Below are positions 32,404-42,537 of a stretch of DNA of 64,000 nucleotides, piece after piece; position 1 is the first letter of the stretch, and each line of letters begins with the position of its first letter. Both the position numbers and the translations under genes were made by a program. Under the pieces are notes generated by a model. That model saw only the letters and a program-made list of their open reading frames with translations, was not told the DNA's origin and did not search any database. Source of the DNA: Amanita rubescens. Taxonomy: Eukaryota; Basidiomycota; Agaricomycetes; Agaricales; Amanitaceae. Where the stretch lies: contig WION01000130.1 of assembly GCA_015039365.1 (NCBI GenBank), positions 1 through 64,000 on the forward strand. Reading direction: 5' to 3'.

Positions 32404-32850
32404 ATAGCATAGATCTCACCTCAGTTGTGGCAATAAGCAACTGAGGTGCGATCCTGGAAACATCTAGACTATAAGGGAAATACACGCAGCGTATGGGAAA
32501 TGGGAATGGCAGAATATAAAGGGCAAAATGACGTTTAGGCATCGCTGCAGATGAGAATAGAAATGTACTAAATATAGTGCATCAAGTGCTGATCGTCCAT
32601 CACGTCCTCGGCATCAAGTGCTGATTGTCCATCACGTCCTCGGCATCAAGTGCTGATCGTCCATCACATGCTCGGCATCACGCATCATGTGCATCACATC
32701 CACACCCATACTTGGTGGGATTGAACCATCCAACACTCCCCCTCAAGCCTGAGTGAGTCCCAACGCAGCAGTGAAGTGCTTCACTTTCATGCTTGGCAAT
32801 GCCTTCATCAACACATCCACACTATCAGGAAACACATTTTCTACTGTAGT
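32404..32850 (-). mobile_element. Remnant of a second Copia: 3' LTR and pol tail
   Basis: An LTR-like stretch ends CCAACA at 32735. It has CTCAGTTGTGGCAATAAGCA resembling the repeat in the first Copia LTR. It is followed by CTCCCCCTCAAG (purine tract on the minus strand), the same layout as at 27471-27485. The minus strand then encodes PDSVDVLMKALPSMKVKHF and GLTQA before a stop at 32743, a typical Copia C-terminus. It is truncated near 32850. The LTR left edge is approximate. Confidence 0.6.
32580..32675. repeat. Three 32-bp tandem repeats
   Basis: Units at 32580, 32612 and 32644, built on CATCAAGTGCTGATCGTC plus CATCACGTCCTCGG, with one to two differences. They lie inside the remnant LTR. 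Confidence 0.9.
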
Positions 32851-33189
32851 TAGTGCATGAATTATGTAGTTTTGGTAGGCTGTGGTGAATTATGTAGCTC
32901 TGGAAGGCTGTGGTAGTTTCTGTAAAACTATGTGGCTGCTATAGTTTTTATGAATTTATGTAGATTCTAATGAATTCATGTAGATTTAAAAGTTCTACAG
33001 TATCCTATGTAGATTCTAGTAAGTCTACTACTATCTACATAAATTCTTTTGCCCTATTGTATGCTACATAGAAAATGTGTAATTGGTGTTTACAGAGTTA
33101 TTTGCACATATATGTATGATAGTAGTGGCATGGTGGATTGTGGTGAGTTGTGAATGAGGTTTTTGGACAAGTCAGTGGATTTGCTGAGT
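32851..33189. other. AT-rich unassigned sequence
   Basis: Contains repeated short blocks such as AATTATGTAG and TGTAGATTCTA. No gene was seen. Confidence 0.4.
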
Positions 33190-33394
33190 TATTATTCCTC
33201 TCACCTACAGGCTACAGCCACACTCACACCCCACCTCTCTTACTCCTCCCTCCCACCTACCCACTCACCCACCCTTGCTCTCACCCTCACCCTCACCCCC
33301 TAAGTTCCCCTTCCCCCCACAAGTCTTCCTTTCACCACACATTCCCCCACACCTGCCAGGCCTCCCCCTTTCCCCAATCTTCCACACTCCTTAT
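33190..33394 (+). repeat. Pyrimidine-rich tract, segment 1
   Basis: CCCACC/CTCACC/TTCCCC-rich sequence. It continues at 34970-35214, 35738-35814 and 36324 onward, once the three nested LTR insertions are removed. Confidence 0.75.
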
Positions 33395-33591
33395 TGTTGG
33401 AATTCCGGGCGGATCAAATGACTCCGTGACCACCTCGAGGAAATCCTCGCGTCCACCTCGCGTCCACCTCATTCCTATTACATCATTACAGTACTTAATT
33501 CCCGGACTAAGTATAAATAGTACCTAGATACTATTGAATATACTCACGCGTTTGCCTCCCCAATGCTCGCCGTGTGACCGTTCCTCCAACA
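33395..33591 (+). repeat. 5' LTR of the gag-only element
   Basis: TGTTGG...CCAACA, with a TATA box (TATAAATA, 33512-33519). Direct repeat CGCGTCCACCT is present twice. Confidence 0.93.
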
Positions 33592-33600
33592 CAAACGCGT
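33592..33600 (+). promoter_or_regulatory. Candidate self-priming site of the gag-only element
   Basis: CAAACGCGT directly follows the LTR. It is the exact reverse complement of ACGCGTTTG at 33546-33554, which lies about 27-34 nt downstream of the TATA box, where the transcript should begin. Confidence 0.5.
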
Positions 33601-33829
33601 TACCCCGGGCTCTCGTGTCATCGTCGCTCTCTTTCCGCACGCTCGTTACCGTCGCCGTCGTCGTCGTCGTCTGCCACAGGGGGCCGAATCCCTACTCGTC
33701 GATCATTGATCCCATCGCCATCACTGTTACACGTTGCCGTTACCGTCGTTGATCCTATCATCGTCGTCGTTCCACGTTGCTGTTACCGCCGTTTATTTTT
33801 AGCCGTTGATTCCCATCGTCACCGCCGAT

Positions 33830-34681
33830 ATGCCTGCCGAGTCGAAATTTGAGAAACTCGCCGATGGCAATTACCTCGAATGGAAAATATATATGGAGGC
33901 TCTACTAGTCAGAAAGAGTTTGTTGGAAGTCGTTGATGGTACCGAGAGGCACCCAGGGGGGAATGAAGGAACAAAGAAGGTCAGGGACTTTTACAGGAAA
34001 CAGGCCGAGGCCCGTGCCGAGATCACCCTACATGTTTCACCTTCCCAATTGATCTATTGCCGAAATACCGACCCTTACCAAATCTGGACGACGCTTGCAA
34101 ATGCCCATGTATCCCGTGGCCGCTCGACTGTCCTCGCTCTCCGTCGCCGTTTCCATCGTCTCCGCCTCGAGAAAACCGAAACCATGACCGCCTACATAGC
34201 CCGTGTCCGCTACGTCGCCTTCCTACTTGAAGAAGCAAAAGTTAAAGTTTCAAATGATGACATAATCCTGGCCATCACGGCAGGACTTCCACATTCGTAC
34301 GATCATTTTCTCATATCCCTAGATACCCTTACCGATTCGGAATACACCCTGAATACCGTCATCACGCGCCTCAACAACGAGTATCAAAGGCAGCACATGT
34401 ACCTATTGACCCCTAACCCTCCTAACCCTCGCAATCTCCCACCGTCGACCCCTCGCACCTTCCCATCATCGGAAACCACAAACGGGCATCCAAATGAAGC
34501 CCTTGCCGCCATCACACCTGCACCGAGACTTGCGCACATTACATGTTTTACGTGTGGCAACAAGGGGCACTATCAGGCAAACTGCCCATCCCGCACTCCG
34601 GCAAACCCCGCCGCTAACCCTGCATCACCAATTAATGCGAACTTAGCCGAGGATGATGATCAGGATGATGTATCGTTCTAG
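33830..34681 (+). CDS. Copia-type Gag with CCHC knuckle
   Basis: 283 aa from MPAESKFEKL to DDDQDDVSF. The body is a UBN2/Copia-type Gag: DGNYLEWKIYMEALLV, IWTTLANAHVSRGR, LRRRFHRLRLEKTETMTAYI and LAITAGLPHSYDHFLISLDT. A zinc knuckle, CFTCGNKGHYQANC, sits at about residues 238-251, followed by a Pro/Ala-rich, acidic tail. Gag packages element RNA into particles. The intact frame suggests selection through particle formation, with enzymes supplied by another Copia. Confidence 0.92.
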   Translation: MPAESKFEKLADGNYLEWKIYMEALLVRKSLLEVVDGTERHPGGNEGTKKVRDFYRKQAEARAEITLHVSPSQLIYCRNTDPYQIWTTLANAHVSRGRSTVLALRRRFHRLRLEKTETMTAYIARVRYVAFLLEEAKVKVSNDDIILAITAGLPHSYDHFLISLDTLTDSEYTLNTVITRLNNEYQRQHMYLLTPNPPNPRNLPPSTPRTFPSSETTNGHPNEALAAITPAPRLAHITCFTCGNKGHYQANCPSRTPANPAANPASPINANLAEDDDQDDVSF

Positions 34682-34767
34682 GCTTATGGGGGTGCGCTTT
34701 TTCTTATCACTTTTCTATTCTCTTTCTTTACTTTCGTTAATACATCACTTTGTCGTTTGTGGGGGTG

Positions 34768-34964
34768 TGTTGGAATTCCGGGCGGATCAAACGACTCCGT
34801 GACCACCTCGAGGAAATCCTCGCGTCCACCTCGCGTCCACCTCATTCCTATTACATCATTACAGTACTTAATTCCCGGACTAAGTATAAATAGTACCTAG
34901 ATACTATTGAATATACTCACGCGTTTGCCTCCCCAATGCTCGCCGTGTGACCGTTCCTCCAACA
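34768..34964 (+). repeat. 3' LTR of the gag-only element
   Basis: 197 bp, nearly identical to 33395-33591. Confidence 0.93.
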
Positions 34965-35214
34965 CTTATCCCCACTCCTACTTCCCCCCTTCATCACCTC
35001 TCACCTCTCACCTTTCACCCACTTCCAACCCCCTCATCTCCTCTCACCTCTCACCCACTCCCACTCCTACACCTACCAAATTTCTCCAATCTCCTACTAG
35101 TAGTATACCCCTCTTCCCCACCCATTCCCACTTTCCCCATTCCTCCATCACCCCATTTCACTTTCCCCCATTCCCCCCCACCCCCTCACACCTTATCCCC
35201 CTTCTCACACAATC

Positions 35215-35732
35215 TGTTACAAACACGGTACGGACTCCTACATTATGATTACATGACACGTCGGACATGTTTACTTTTTCGTATATGCCTATCCCTTCAC
35301 CACATCCCCATTATGTTCATCAAACGGACTACCTCGTTCCCTTATTGATCCCCATTCCGTTCACCCTATGCCCAACCCCTTGTTCATACGTGTACCATCC
35401 CCTATGCTCCCTGTTTTACCTATACTTGCTATCGCCCTTGTTCTACTTACGATACGGCTGTGTTTCTGTACATGTATATAAACCGATGTACTGTAACGTC
35501 GAACCTTAAGTTCGACTTAGTTTGTCTTTGTCAATATCACATCCCATCTCACCTAAAGAACGTCGTTTCTACTCCATTCATTATCGCTCTCAAGGATAAG
35601 ACTCCTCATAGTCATCTTATCACTTAGCTTATCAGTTCACCTGTTGTTTGACTTGTCCGTTGGACTTAGTCTACTTTGTCAAGTGCTCTTAGCGTGGACA
35701 CATTGTAGGTGGAGATTGACGTGATCATAACA
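35215..35732 (+). mobile_element. Solo Gypsy LTR, plus orientation
   Basis: 518 bp, TGTTAC...ATAACA, flanked by a perfect 5-bp duplication CAATC (35210-35214, 35733-35737). Same family and length as the Gypsy 5' LTR at 58185-58702. It arose by LTR-LTR recombination. It keeps TATA (TGTATATAAACC) and the TAAGTTCGACTTA motif. Confidence 0.93.
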
Positions 35733-35814
35733 CAATCTCTCTAATCCCAGACACCCCTAGGCTCTTCCCCATTCCCCCATACCCCATCTCATAACCTCCT
35801 CATTCCTCCATTCC

Positions 35815-36318
35815 TGTTATGATCATGTTGATCTCCACCTACGATGTGTCCACGCTAAGAGCGTTTGACAAAGTAGACTAAGTCCAACAATAGGTGAACA
35901 AATAAGCTAAGTAATAAGATGACTAGAAGAAGTCTTATACTTGAGAGCAATAATGAACGGAGTATGAATGACATTCTTTAGGCGAGATGAGGTGATATTG
36001 AAAAGACAAACTAAGTCGAACTTAAGGTTCAATGTTACAGTACATTGGCCTTATATACATGTACAGAAACACAGCCATATCGTAAGTAGAACAAAGGCAA
36101 TAGCAAGTATAGTTGGAACAGGGGGCATAAGGGATGGTACACGTATGAACAAGGGGTTGGGCATAGGGTAAACGGAATGGGGATCGATAAGGGAACGAGG
36201 TAGTCTGTATGTGGTGAACATAATAGGGATTGAGCAAGGGGTAGGCATATATGAAAAAGTAAGCATGTCCGACGTGTCATGTAATCATAATGTAGGAGTC
36301 CGTACCGTGTTTGTAACA
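35815..36318 (-). mobile_element. Solo Gypsy LTR, minus orientation
   Basis: 504 bp, reverse complement of the same LTR family, flanked by ATTCC duplications (35810-35814, 36319-36323). More diverged than the plus-oriented copy. Confidence 0.92.
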
Positions 36319-36484
36319 ATTCCTCCACCCATCCTCTCACTAAGATATGTGCATGAAGAAGATTAGTGGAGGCAGGCTAGGGGCCCATAGGAAGCCTGGG
36401 AGGTGCAGTGGAGGCAAGGTGCACTGTGGATGTTGAAGTGGATGTTGGGAATGGATGGTATTTGAGTAAATTGTGGTGAGAGTT
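36319..36484. other. Unassigned sequence after the solo LTR
   Basis: Starts pyrimidine-rich, then becomes G-rich (GGAGGCAGGCTAGGGG). No gene was seen. Confidence 0.35.
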
Positions 36485-36590
36485 AGTCATGGCCTTATAG
36501 TGCAGTGGTAAAGTTGTAATCTAGCTAGCTTGTGACATGTGACATGTGTGAGGTTGAGAGTTCAATTCCCTAACAGTGCAAACATTTAAA
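36485..36590 (+). mobile_element. Possible tRNA-derived SINE head
   Basis: It contains a pol III A-box-like TAGTGCAGTGG (36498-36508) and a B-box-like GAGTTCAATTCC (36557-36569), about 50 bp apart as in tRNA genes. No clean cloverleaf or CCA-proximal pairing was found. It resembles the tRNA-like head of a SINE. The body and target duplication were not identified. Confidence 0.35.
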
Positions 36591-36711
36591 GGCCACTACA
36601 TCACATTGCTCCATGGACCATATTCAAGTTCTTCTTCAAAGCACCCCACAAACACTTATACCAATCATGCGCAGACTGACAAAGTCCATATAACAGCCAC
36701 AATAGGTGTAG
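36591..36711 (-). pseudogene. Degenerate Copia RT segment, left piece
   Basis: The minus strand reads LYGLCQSAHDWYKCLWGALK, the motif that follows the Copia RT active region. It joins in frame to the piece at 40570-40668 when the TIR element 36712-40560 and one 9-bp duplication are removed. Confidence 0.7.
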
Positions 36712-36732
36712 ATAAGGCTCCAACCGTACTAT

Positions 36733-36760
36733 CTATCTACCGTATATATATGGTAGATAG
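36733..36760. repeat. Subterminal hairpin in the TIR element
   Basis: CTATCTACC, a 10-nt TA-rich loop, then GGTAGATAG. Repeated TACGTA steps follow. Confidence 0.7.
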
Positions 36761-37167
36761 GGTATACGTATACGTATATGTATAGGGTCGGTGAGGGAAA
36801 GGTCAAAATACGGTAAACATACAGTATATGGTTTATTTATACGGTTCAAGTCCGAGTCTCCAGAACAAATATGCCCAAATTCCAATCTTGCATTGTGCTT
36901 CACGCCAGCTGCGCCATTTGTGCCGAATCAACCGACGACTGCATTGGTATCATCACATTGGACTGTATAACGTTTCATCACCAGAGAATGTCAGCGTTAC
37001 TTTCTTCGATGAAGCCAAGGACACAGTTACTGGAAGAACTTTAGTATTTCTACGAACGCTATGATCAGTCTTCTAAAGAAATCAAGTTTGTCGTGCAGGA
37101 TCTCAGGCTGCAGTTTCCTGATCGTGAGTATCCTACTTAATTCATCGCTAGCCACGTTCGCTTCCAC

Positions 37168-39561
37168 CAGTACTTTACACTCCCCCCCCAGTATGATAAG
37201 AGTCCTATAGGAATCAGGGATTCCTATAGGATTCTGATAACAATCTGATAAGATTTTGAAAAATGCTAAAAATGTTCCCAAAGTAGATATTTGCATTTGT
37301 TTATGTTTGTTTGCACAAAATAAACAATATGGGCATCATTTGACAGCATTTTTTGAAGGTATGAGTTTGGAGGGGCTGTGGATGGTTGTTTGGTATTGCT
37401 TGGTGTTATTTATGCTTGCAATAAAATCTCAAGAATACTTTAAAAATGCAGAAAAATCATGTGATCTAGGGCATGTAGGGATTTGGGGACCAAATAAAGC
37501 CAAACTTGAGATATTTGCAAAATACATTTTTTCAGACAAGTCTGAGAGAATTGACAAGTAAAAATAATTAAAAATGCCAAAACTCATTTCATCAACAACA
37601 TGCAAGAATTATGTCACCATCACCATTCCATGTGCCATGACCACTTGCAAAGCCACAATGCAACACAATTCAGTCAAGGATTTCTGGTGATGTGATAGTC
37701 AGTGTAGTTTGGTCTGTTGTAGGAAGTTGAGGTTGCTGATGGTTCAATGGTAGCAGAAGTCAATCACTTGCAGTGGCTTGTTCAATAGTGAGTAATTGCT
37801 TCAGAGGTCAACAGTAGTGGATGTAGTCACCTATGGGTCAAGGCCAACATGATCAACTCTACCTGCATGCCAAAAGTGGGCTCCATGTGCAGTTGCAGTG
37901 TAGAGATTGCCACTTAGTATGAATCAGATCCAGTGGTTGTGTCATGATCAATTTCCACAATGTGGCCACTGTTGTTGCTGGCAACAGTGGCCATCAATCA
38001 CCTATGACATTGCAGAGAGAGTTGTCAGAGGTCATGAACAAATGTGAGAAGGTTGTGGTTATGAGGATTTGTGGCTACTATGTATGTATTGAAGTCAAGT
38101 TTCAACTAGGGGAGGACTCAGAACTGGGAGCAGAGATGAGTTGTTGGTTATGTTGGTTATCTTGTGATCACATGGTGGTGAGTAGTTGTTAGCAGCATAA
38201 TGACAACCAGCCTACTAAACATCCACACTAAAAACATATGTATTGAACTCCATAATCAAGAGAACAATGACACACTGAATTAGTCAACCATACATATAGT
38301 AAAATGAGTAAGTAGAAAAATAAGTGGGCCTGTCCAACCAATCAGGTGTGCATAATTTGGGAGTCCATACCATAAACAGATCAGTGACTCTTTAATGGTG
38401 GCTGACATGGTAATTGTCAACTTCCACCTCTCAACAATTGTCTACAATTTAGTAAACATGCCCAGTTAAATGGGAGAAACAACTAATTTGGAGACTATGG
38501 GCCACCAAGTGGCAAATCCAACTCAAGGACAACCAGGATTATGTGACTAGGATCAGAGCCATCACATGTTTCCTTTGCTTCTCACAGCATGGTCCACCTT
38601 GACAGGTGGTGCTTGCCACTGCAGTGGTGTTAAAGTTGTGTTAAAACATCTTGCAGGGCTTGGGTCACATAAGACTCAGCCTCATTACATTTAACCTTGG
38701 AATAACTATGTATCTCAAAGTGCACCTGAGGCTCATATTCACAAGTATAGGCTATACTATACATACCAGCAGTGTTACCAGAGGTACTAGTTTTCTCACA
38801 ATTTAGGTGTCAAGTAGAAATGTGACAATGGCAATGTGGCCACTGCTAATGCTGGCTTCCACATAGCATTGTGATATATGTATGACTCAGCCTAATCACA
38901 TTGATTTTTCCATATATTTTAAGACTTTTGAAATTTAGTCTTGTTTGGCATGTTCATTCCTGCACATTTGAGATGCCACAATTTTTTAGGCATTTTTTTG
39001 CAGATTGTTTGAGGCATGTCACAAACATGTCACACACCCCTGTCACACATGTCCATTCTCAAACATCCTAACAAATCTGGTGAAAGAAGCTGAATATTCT
39101 CCATTTTCCACCAAACATATAAACAAATATAAACAAACACAAATATTAGCACTACATAATTTTTGGGTATTTTTCAACATTCTTTTAGATTTTTTAAGAG
39201 GGTTTTGGTGCTTTCAGCACTGTTTCTAGAGGTATTTAAACATCAGAAGTGGAGCCCACAGCACCTACCACTTTCAAATATATGTAAATATATACAAACA
39301 AGCTCAAAATAGCAATACTACATGTCTTTCTACTGTATTTATGCATAGTCTGATTAAACTCTTATTAAACTCCCATAGGATGAGTCCTATTCACTCCTAT
39401 TAAAGTCCAATAACTCCAATAGGACTCTCATTGGAATGAAGTAGGATTTCTCAGCCAAAATGGCTGACAACCATATGTATCAGAATCCTATAGGAATCCT
39501 ATAGGAATCCGACAATTCCTATAGGATTCCTATGGGTAAGGGGGGGGAGTGTAATGACCTC
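37168..39561. mobile_element. hAT-type non-autonomous transposon, copy 1
   Basis: A 2,394-bp element starting CAGTACTTTACACTCCC; the other end reads, as complement, GAGGTCATTACACTCCC. An 8-bp duplication GCTTCCAC flanks it (37160-37167, 39562-39569). Subterminal palindromes (TCCTATAGGA and GGATTCCTATAGGATTCTG) occur at both ends. The 8-bp duplication and YAG start fit the hAT superfamily. No transposase domain is seen. Short open frames in it recur in every copy only because the DNA is nearly identical. It interrupts the 36712-40560 element. Confidence 0.9.
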
Positions 39562-39639
39562 GCTTCCACTTGGTCAATGTATCTGGTCTATCCAGAGGCG
39601 GTAAGAAATCAGCAGTCAGACCGATAAAATTACTCAATA

Positions 39640-40400
39640 ATTGGCTCAGATGACCAGCTCACACTTTTCTGTTGGGTTCTCAATGTATCCGATGACCCCT
39701 TCTCCATCAACATCAGAAAAAGTTTGACGGTGGATCACCTGAAGGAAGCGATCATGAAGCAGAAGGAACGTTTGACACACCCTAGGATCTGTTGAGGGCT
39801 TTGAACATCTTTAAGTGCCGTATCGATGCCTGCAGAAGGAATAGGTGGAGATAGCTTTCCCGAAAATTAGATGTCACCGACTGACCGATCCGCACAGGGA
39901 AGATTTCGCTCACCTTCCAGAGCTTGAGGGTGTTGGTGTTGATGGCATTGAAGCCATTATACAATTTAATGATTCATTGGATGGATGAAAGCGGCAGGCA
40001 AGCCATTGCAGTGAGTCTGGATGCCTTTTTAAAGCTATCACCTTGAAGCCCATTATGCCCAACTGGCATCCATTGCGCCCATCCCCTTTCCAGATCCCCA
40101 TGCTTATCCATACAAAACAAGCTACGAAGACGAGAATGGTCAGCATATTAATCGGTCTGAGTCGAATTGCCAAAAAACGGTCTTTGTGGCCAAACCCGAC
40201 ATGTCTAGTGACAAAGATCTAGATACCTTATGCGTTAAGTTCACTAGACGGTATTCGGAGGATGCCCATCGCTTCCTTGCACGCACCACCCACGACTTCG
40301 TGCAGTTATGCGACTCCTTGGTGGATGGAACATGGTTGTCATGGACTACTCGGAATCATCATGATATACCTCATGTTGGAGTGGGCTTCTAGACATGGTC
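39640..40400 (+). pseudogene. Crinkler with kinase-like C-terminus, decayed
   Basis: After an apparent acceptor at TTGGCTCAG the plus strand reads DDQLTLFCWVLNVSDDPFSI and LTVDHLKEAIMKQKE, the crinkler ubiquitin-like header. An in-frame stop follows, then LNIFKCRIDAC. Further on HLPELEGVGVDGIEAI appears in another frame. At 40200-40390 CVKFTRRYSEDAHRFLA, DSLVDGTW and, in a shifted frame, MVVMDY recall the kinase-like domain of mushroom crinklers. Several stops and frameshifts make it non-functional. It lies wholly inside the TIR element. Confidence 0.5.
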
Positions 40401-40569
40401 CAGAAGCCAGCAAAGCACCTGGAGCCTAGCTCGGTAGAATTGCTGCAATAACCATATATAACTACTGTATAACTGTATTTATATAGTAAATAGTGTATAA
40501 TTTACCGTATCCGTATATTTACACCCTCAGGCCTATACATATACTGTACGGTTGGAGCCTTAGGTGTAG

Positions 40570-40668
40570 AACCTTCTTCTTGTCATCTGTCAAAAAAAGT
40601 TCAGGCGGCTGTCACATGTATATGACTTCATTATCAATGAAAGAAGCATTGAGGTAAGCATTCTTCAC
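40570..40668 (-). pseudogene. Degenerate Copia RT segment, middle piece
   Basis: Reads VKNAYLNASFIDNEVIYM, then a stop, then QPPELFLTDDKKKVLHL. It is bounded by the two nested insertions (TAGGTGTAG on the left, TTCTTCAC on the right). Confidence 0.8.
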
Positions 40669-41611
40669 TAGTGTTTCTATTTCCAGTCCTGCAGGACCGA
40701 AAAAGACCGGAACCGGACCAGACCATGACTGATTTGGACCAGACTGCAGTCTCAGGTCTTGGCAGGTCCAAGGGCAGTCTGGTTCCGGTCTTTTTAAAAT
40801 TTTAAAATCAAAAAAACTGCAAAAGACCGGTCCAGACCTGTCTAGACCGCTCATAGCAAAGGGTGACCAATACAGTTGTACTCTACCATATTTTAGCTTT
40901 TTTTTGAGCACTCAAACGTCCAAAACGGTTGAGATCTGAGCTTACAATGGTAACATTTGTTTGAAGCTATATATAATTTGTGAATATTGTTGTTGCAACA
41001 CTCCAAGTAAGATATTCTGAACATGGTTAATCCAACTATGTTCTAGTACATCCAAGTTATTTTTTGACCCATCAGCTATAGGAAATGGCTAACATTTGAG
41101 GTAGTATGATCTTGGCACTCTCTTTGGCACTCTCTTTGGCTATGTTTGGCAGTCTCCTAGTATTGTCAAAAATGGTTCATGTGGCTTCCCTAGAGTGCAG
41201 GTGGGTGTGAGAGGGAGTGTGAGAGGGTGCAGTTGGTCCAATGGAGTATAGTTTATCAGTGGGAGGGTCAGCAACAATGGGTTTCATTCTCTCTTTGGTG
41301 ATCTCTTTGGTGATCTCTTTGGCAATGTTTGGCACTCTCCTGACTTACCTGGAGTGCAGTTGGGTGTGATAGGATATGAGAGGGTGAGGGTTAGCAACAC
41401 TGGGTTTCACATGTGATGGCATGGCTTATATTATATTGATATTTATGTTGTCTTTTGTAGTTTTACATCAATTTCAACATTGCAATTAATTGTATGGGAG
41501 CCATAGGGACATGGAAAACAATGTAAGGACTGGTCCTGGTCCAGACCGGTCCTAACCGGTCTTTTTTCTGAATTTAGACCGGTCTAGCAGTCTTAAGCGG
41601 TCCAGTTCCGG

Positions 41612-42008
41612 TGAAACGATCAGAAGAAGGCCGATGTGGAAGTGCGTTCGGCCAAAGGGGCTACGGAGATCAGTCCGAAGGGTGTCTCGGGTGCAGAGAG
41701 AGTGCCGAAGATGAAGGTGAATGAGTGGAAGGTGTCCGAAGCACCAAGGAACAAAAGGAACGGAAGGAATCGAACTCGGAACGAAGCTGGGGTGATAATT
41801 TGCTAACTACAACTACATACACAATGGTATATATACTATGGAGGCACGAGGTGACCATGTGATGAATCCTGTGCCGAGTCCGAGGCCTGTGCATGCGTCC
41901 GAACTCAAACGATCATCCTCCGGGGTCGAGTATAGGCTCGGAGTGCTTCAGGTAGCTTCGGAAGGCTTTGGAGATCGGTTCCAACGTAGCCAGAATCGGC
42001 TCGTTACA
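41612..42008. mobile_element. Solo LTR-like element in CCGG, copy a
   Basis: 397 bp, TGAAACGA...CGTTACA, flanked on both sides by CCGG (41608-41611, 42009-42012). It carries TATA-like GGTATATATACT. About 93-95% identical by eye to 42118-42514. Confidence 0.75.
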
Positions 42009-42117
42009 CCGGTCTAGCGGTCTTAAGCGGTCCGGTTCCGGTCTTTTTGATATCAGGGACACCCTGGGACCGGTCCGGTCTCGGTCTTTCCTAAAAAGGC
42101 AATAAAGACCGGACCGG

Positions 42118-42514
42118 TGAAACAATCAGAAGAAGGCCGATGTGGAAGTGCGTTCGGCCAAAGGGGCTATGGAGATCAGTCCGAAGGGTGTCTCGGGTGC
42201 AGAGAGGGTGCCAAAGATGAAGGTGAACAAGTGGAAGGTGTCCGAAGCACCGAGGAATGAAAGGAACGGAAGGAATCGAACTTGGAACGAAGCTGGGGTG
42301 ATAATTCGCTAACTACAACTACGTACACAATGGTATATATACTACGGAGGCACGAGGTGACCATGTGATGAATCCCGCGCTGAGTCCGAGGCCTGTGCAT
42401 GCATCCGAACTCAAACGATCATCCTCCAGGGTCGAGTATAGGCTCAGAGTGCTTTGGGGAGCTTCGGAAGGTTTCGGAGATCGGTTCCAACGTAGCCGGA
42501 ATCGGCTCATTACA
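42118..42514. mobile_element. Solo LTR-like element in CCGG, copy b
   Basis: 397 bp, same family and orientation as copy a, flanked by CCGG (42114-42117, 42515-42518). Confidence 0.75.
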
Positions 42515-42537
42515 CCGGACTGGACTTTAAAACACTA

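Larger units (their letters stand above)
33395..34964 (+). mobile_element. Gag-only LTR retrotransposon (TR-GAG type)
   Basis: A 1,570-bp element with two 197-bp LTRs (33395-33591, 34768-34964) and a 5-bp target duplication CTTAT (33390-33394, 34965-34969). The interior holds only a gag gene and about 85 bp of downstream sequence ending in a purine tract (GTGGGGGTG). No protease, integrase or reverse transcriptase is present, so it must borrow these. The LTRs appear to differ at very few positions, so it is recent. Confidence 0.93.
36712..40560. mobile_element. TIR transposon carrying crinkler-like relics
   Basis: Inverted ends share AAGGCTCCAACCGTAC (left 36714-36729; right, as complement, 40545-40560). 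They are flanked by a perfect 9-bp duplication TAGGTGTAG (36703-36711, 40561-40569). The site is within a Copia reverse transcriptase gene. After removing the nested hAT-type insertion (37168-39561 plus 8 bp) the element is about 1.45 kb. It has no transposase. Its cargo is crinkler/kinase-like coding relics. The 9-bp duplication fits a Mutator-like element, though the superfamily is not settled. Confidence 0.8.
40669..42537. mobile_element. hAT-type non-autonomous element, second family
   Basis: A 1,869-bp insertion with ends TAGTGTTT...TCCAGTCC (the right end, as complement, TAGTGTTTTAAAGTCCAGTCC in two blocks) and an 8-bp duplication TTCTTCAC (40661-40668, 42538-42545). It is rich in subterminal GACCGG/CCGGTC motifs. 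It splits the Copia RT gene exactly at VDVKN. Two 397-bp LTR-like insertions lie inside. No transposase was found. Confidence 0.88.

Noticed and set aside
33150..33527. Ser/Pro/His-rich protein in the pyrimidine tract
   Set aside because: Low-complexity translation that runs into an LTR.
36485..36590. A functional tRNA gene
   Set aside because: Box-like motifs are present but no acceptor stem pairing or clear anticodon arm; kept only as a possible SINE head.
37256..38192. Two short frames (101 and 82 codons) repeated in all three hAT-type copies
   Set aside because: They recur because the copies are nearly identical DNA. Neither has a motif, and no codon-level constraint can be shown.
39782..39964. 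Minus-strand frame containing LKLWKVSEIFPV
   Set aside because: It resembles a crinkler motif by chance; the plus strand carries the full ordered set of crinkler-like blocks.
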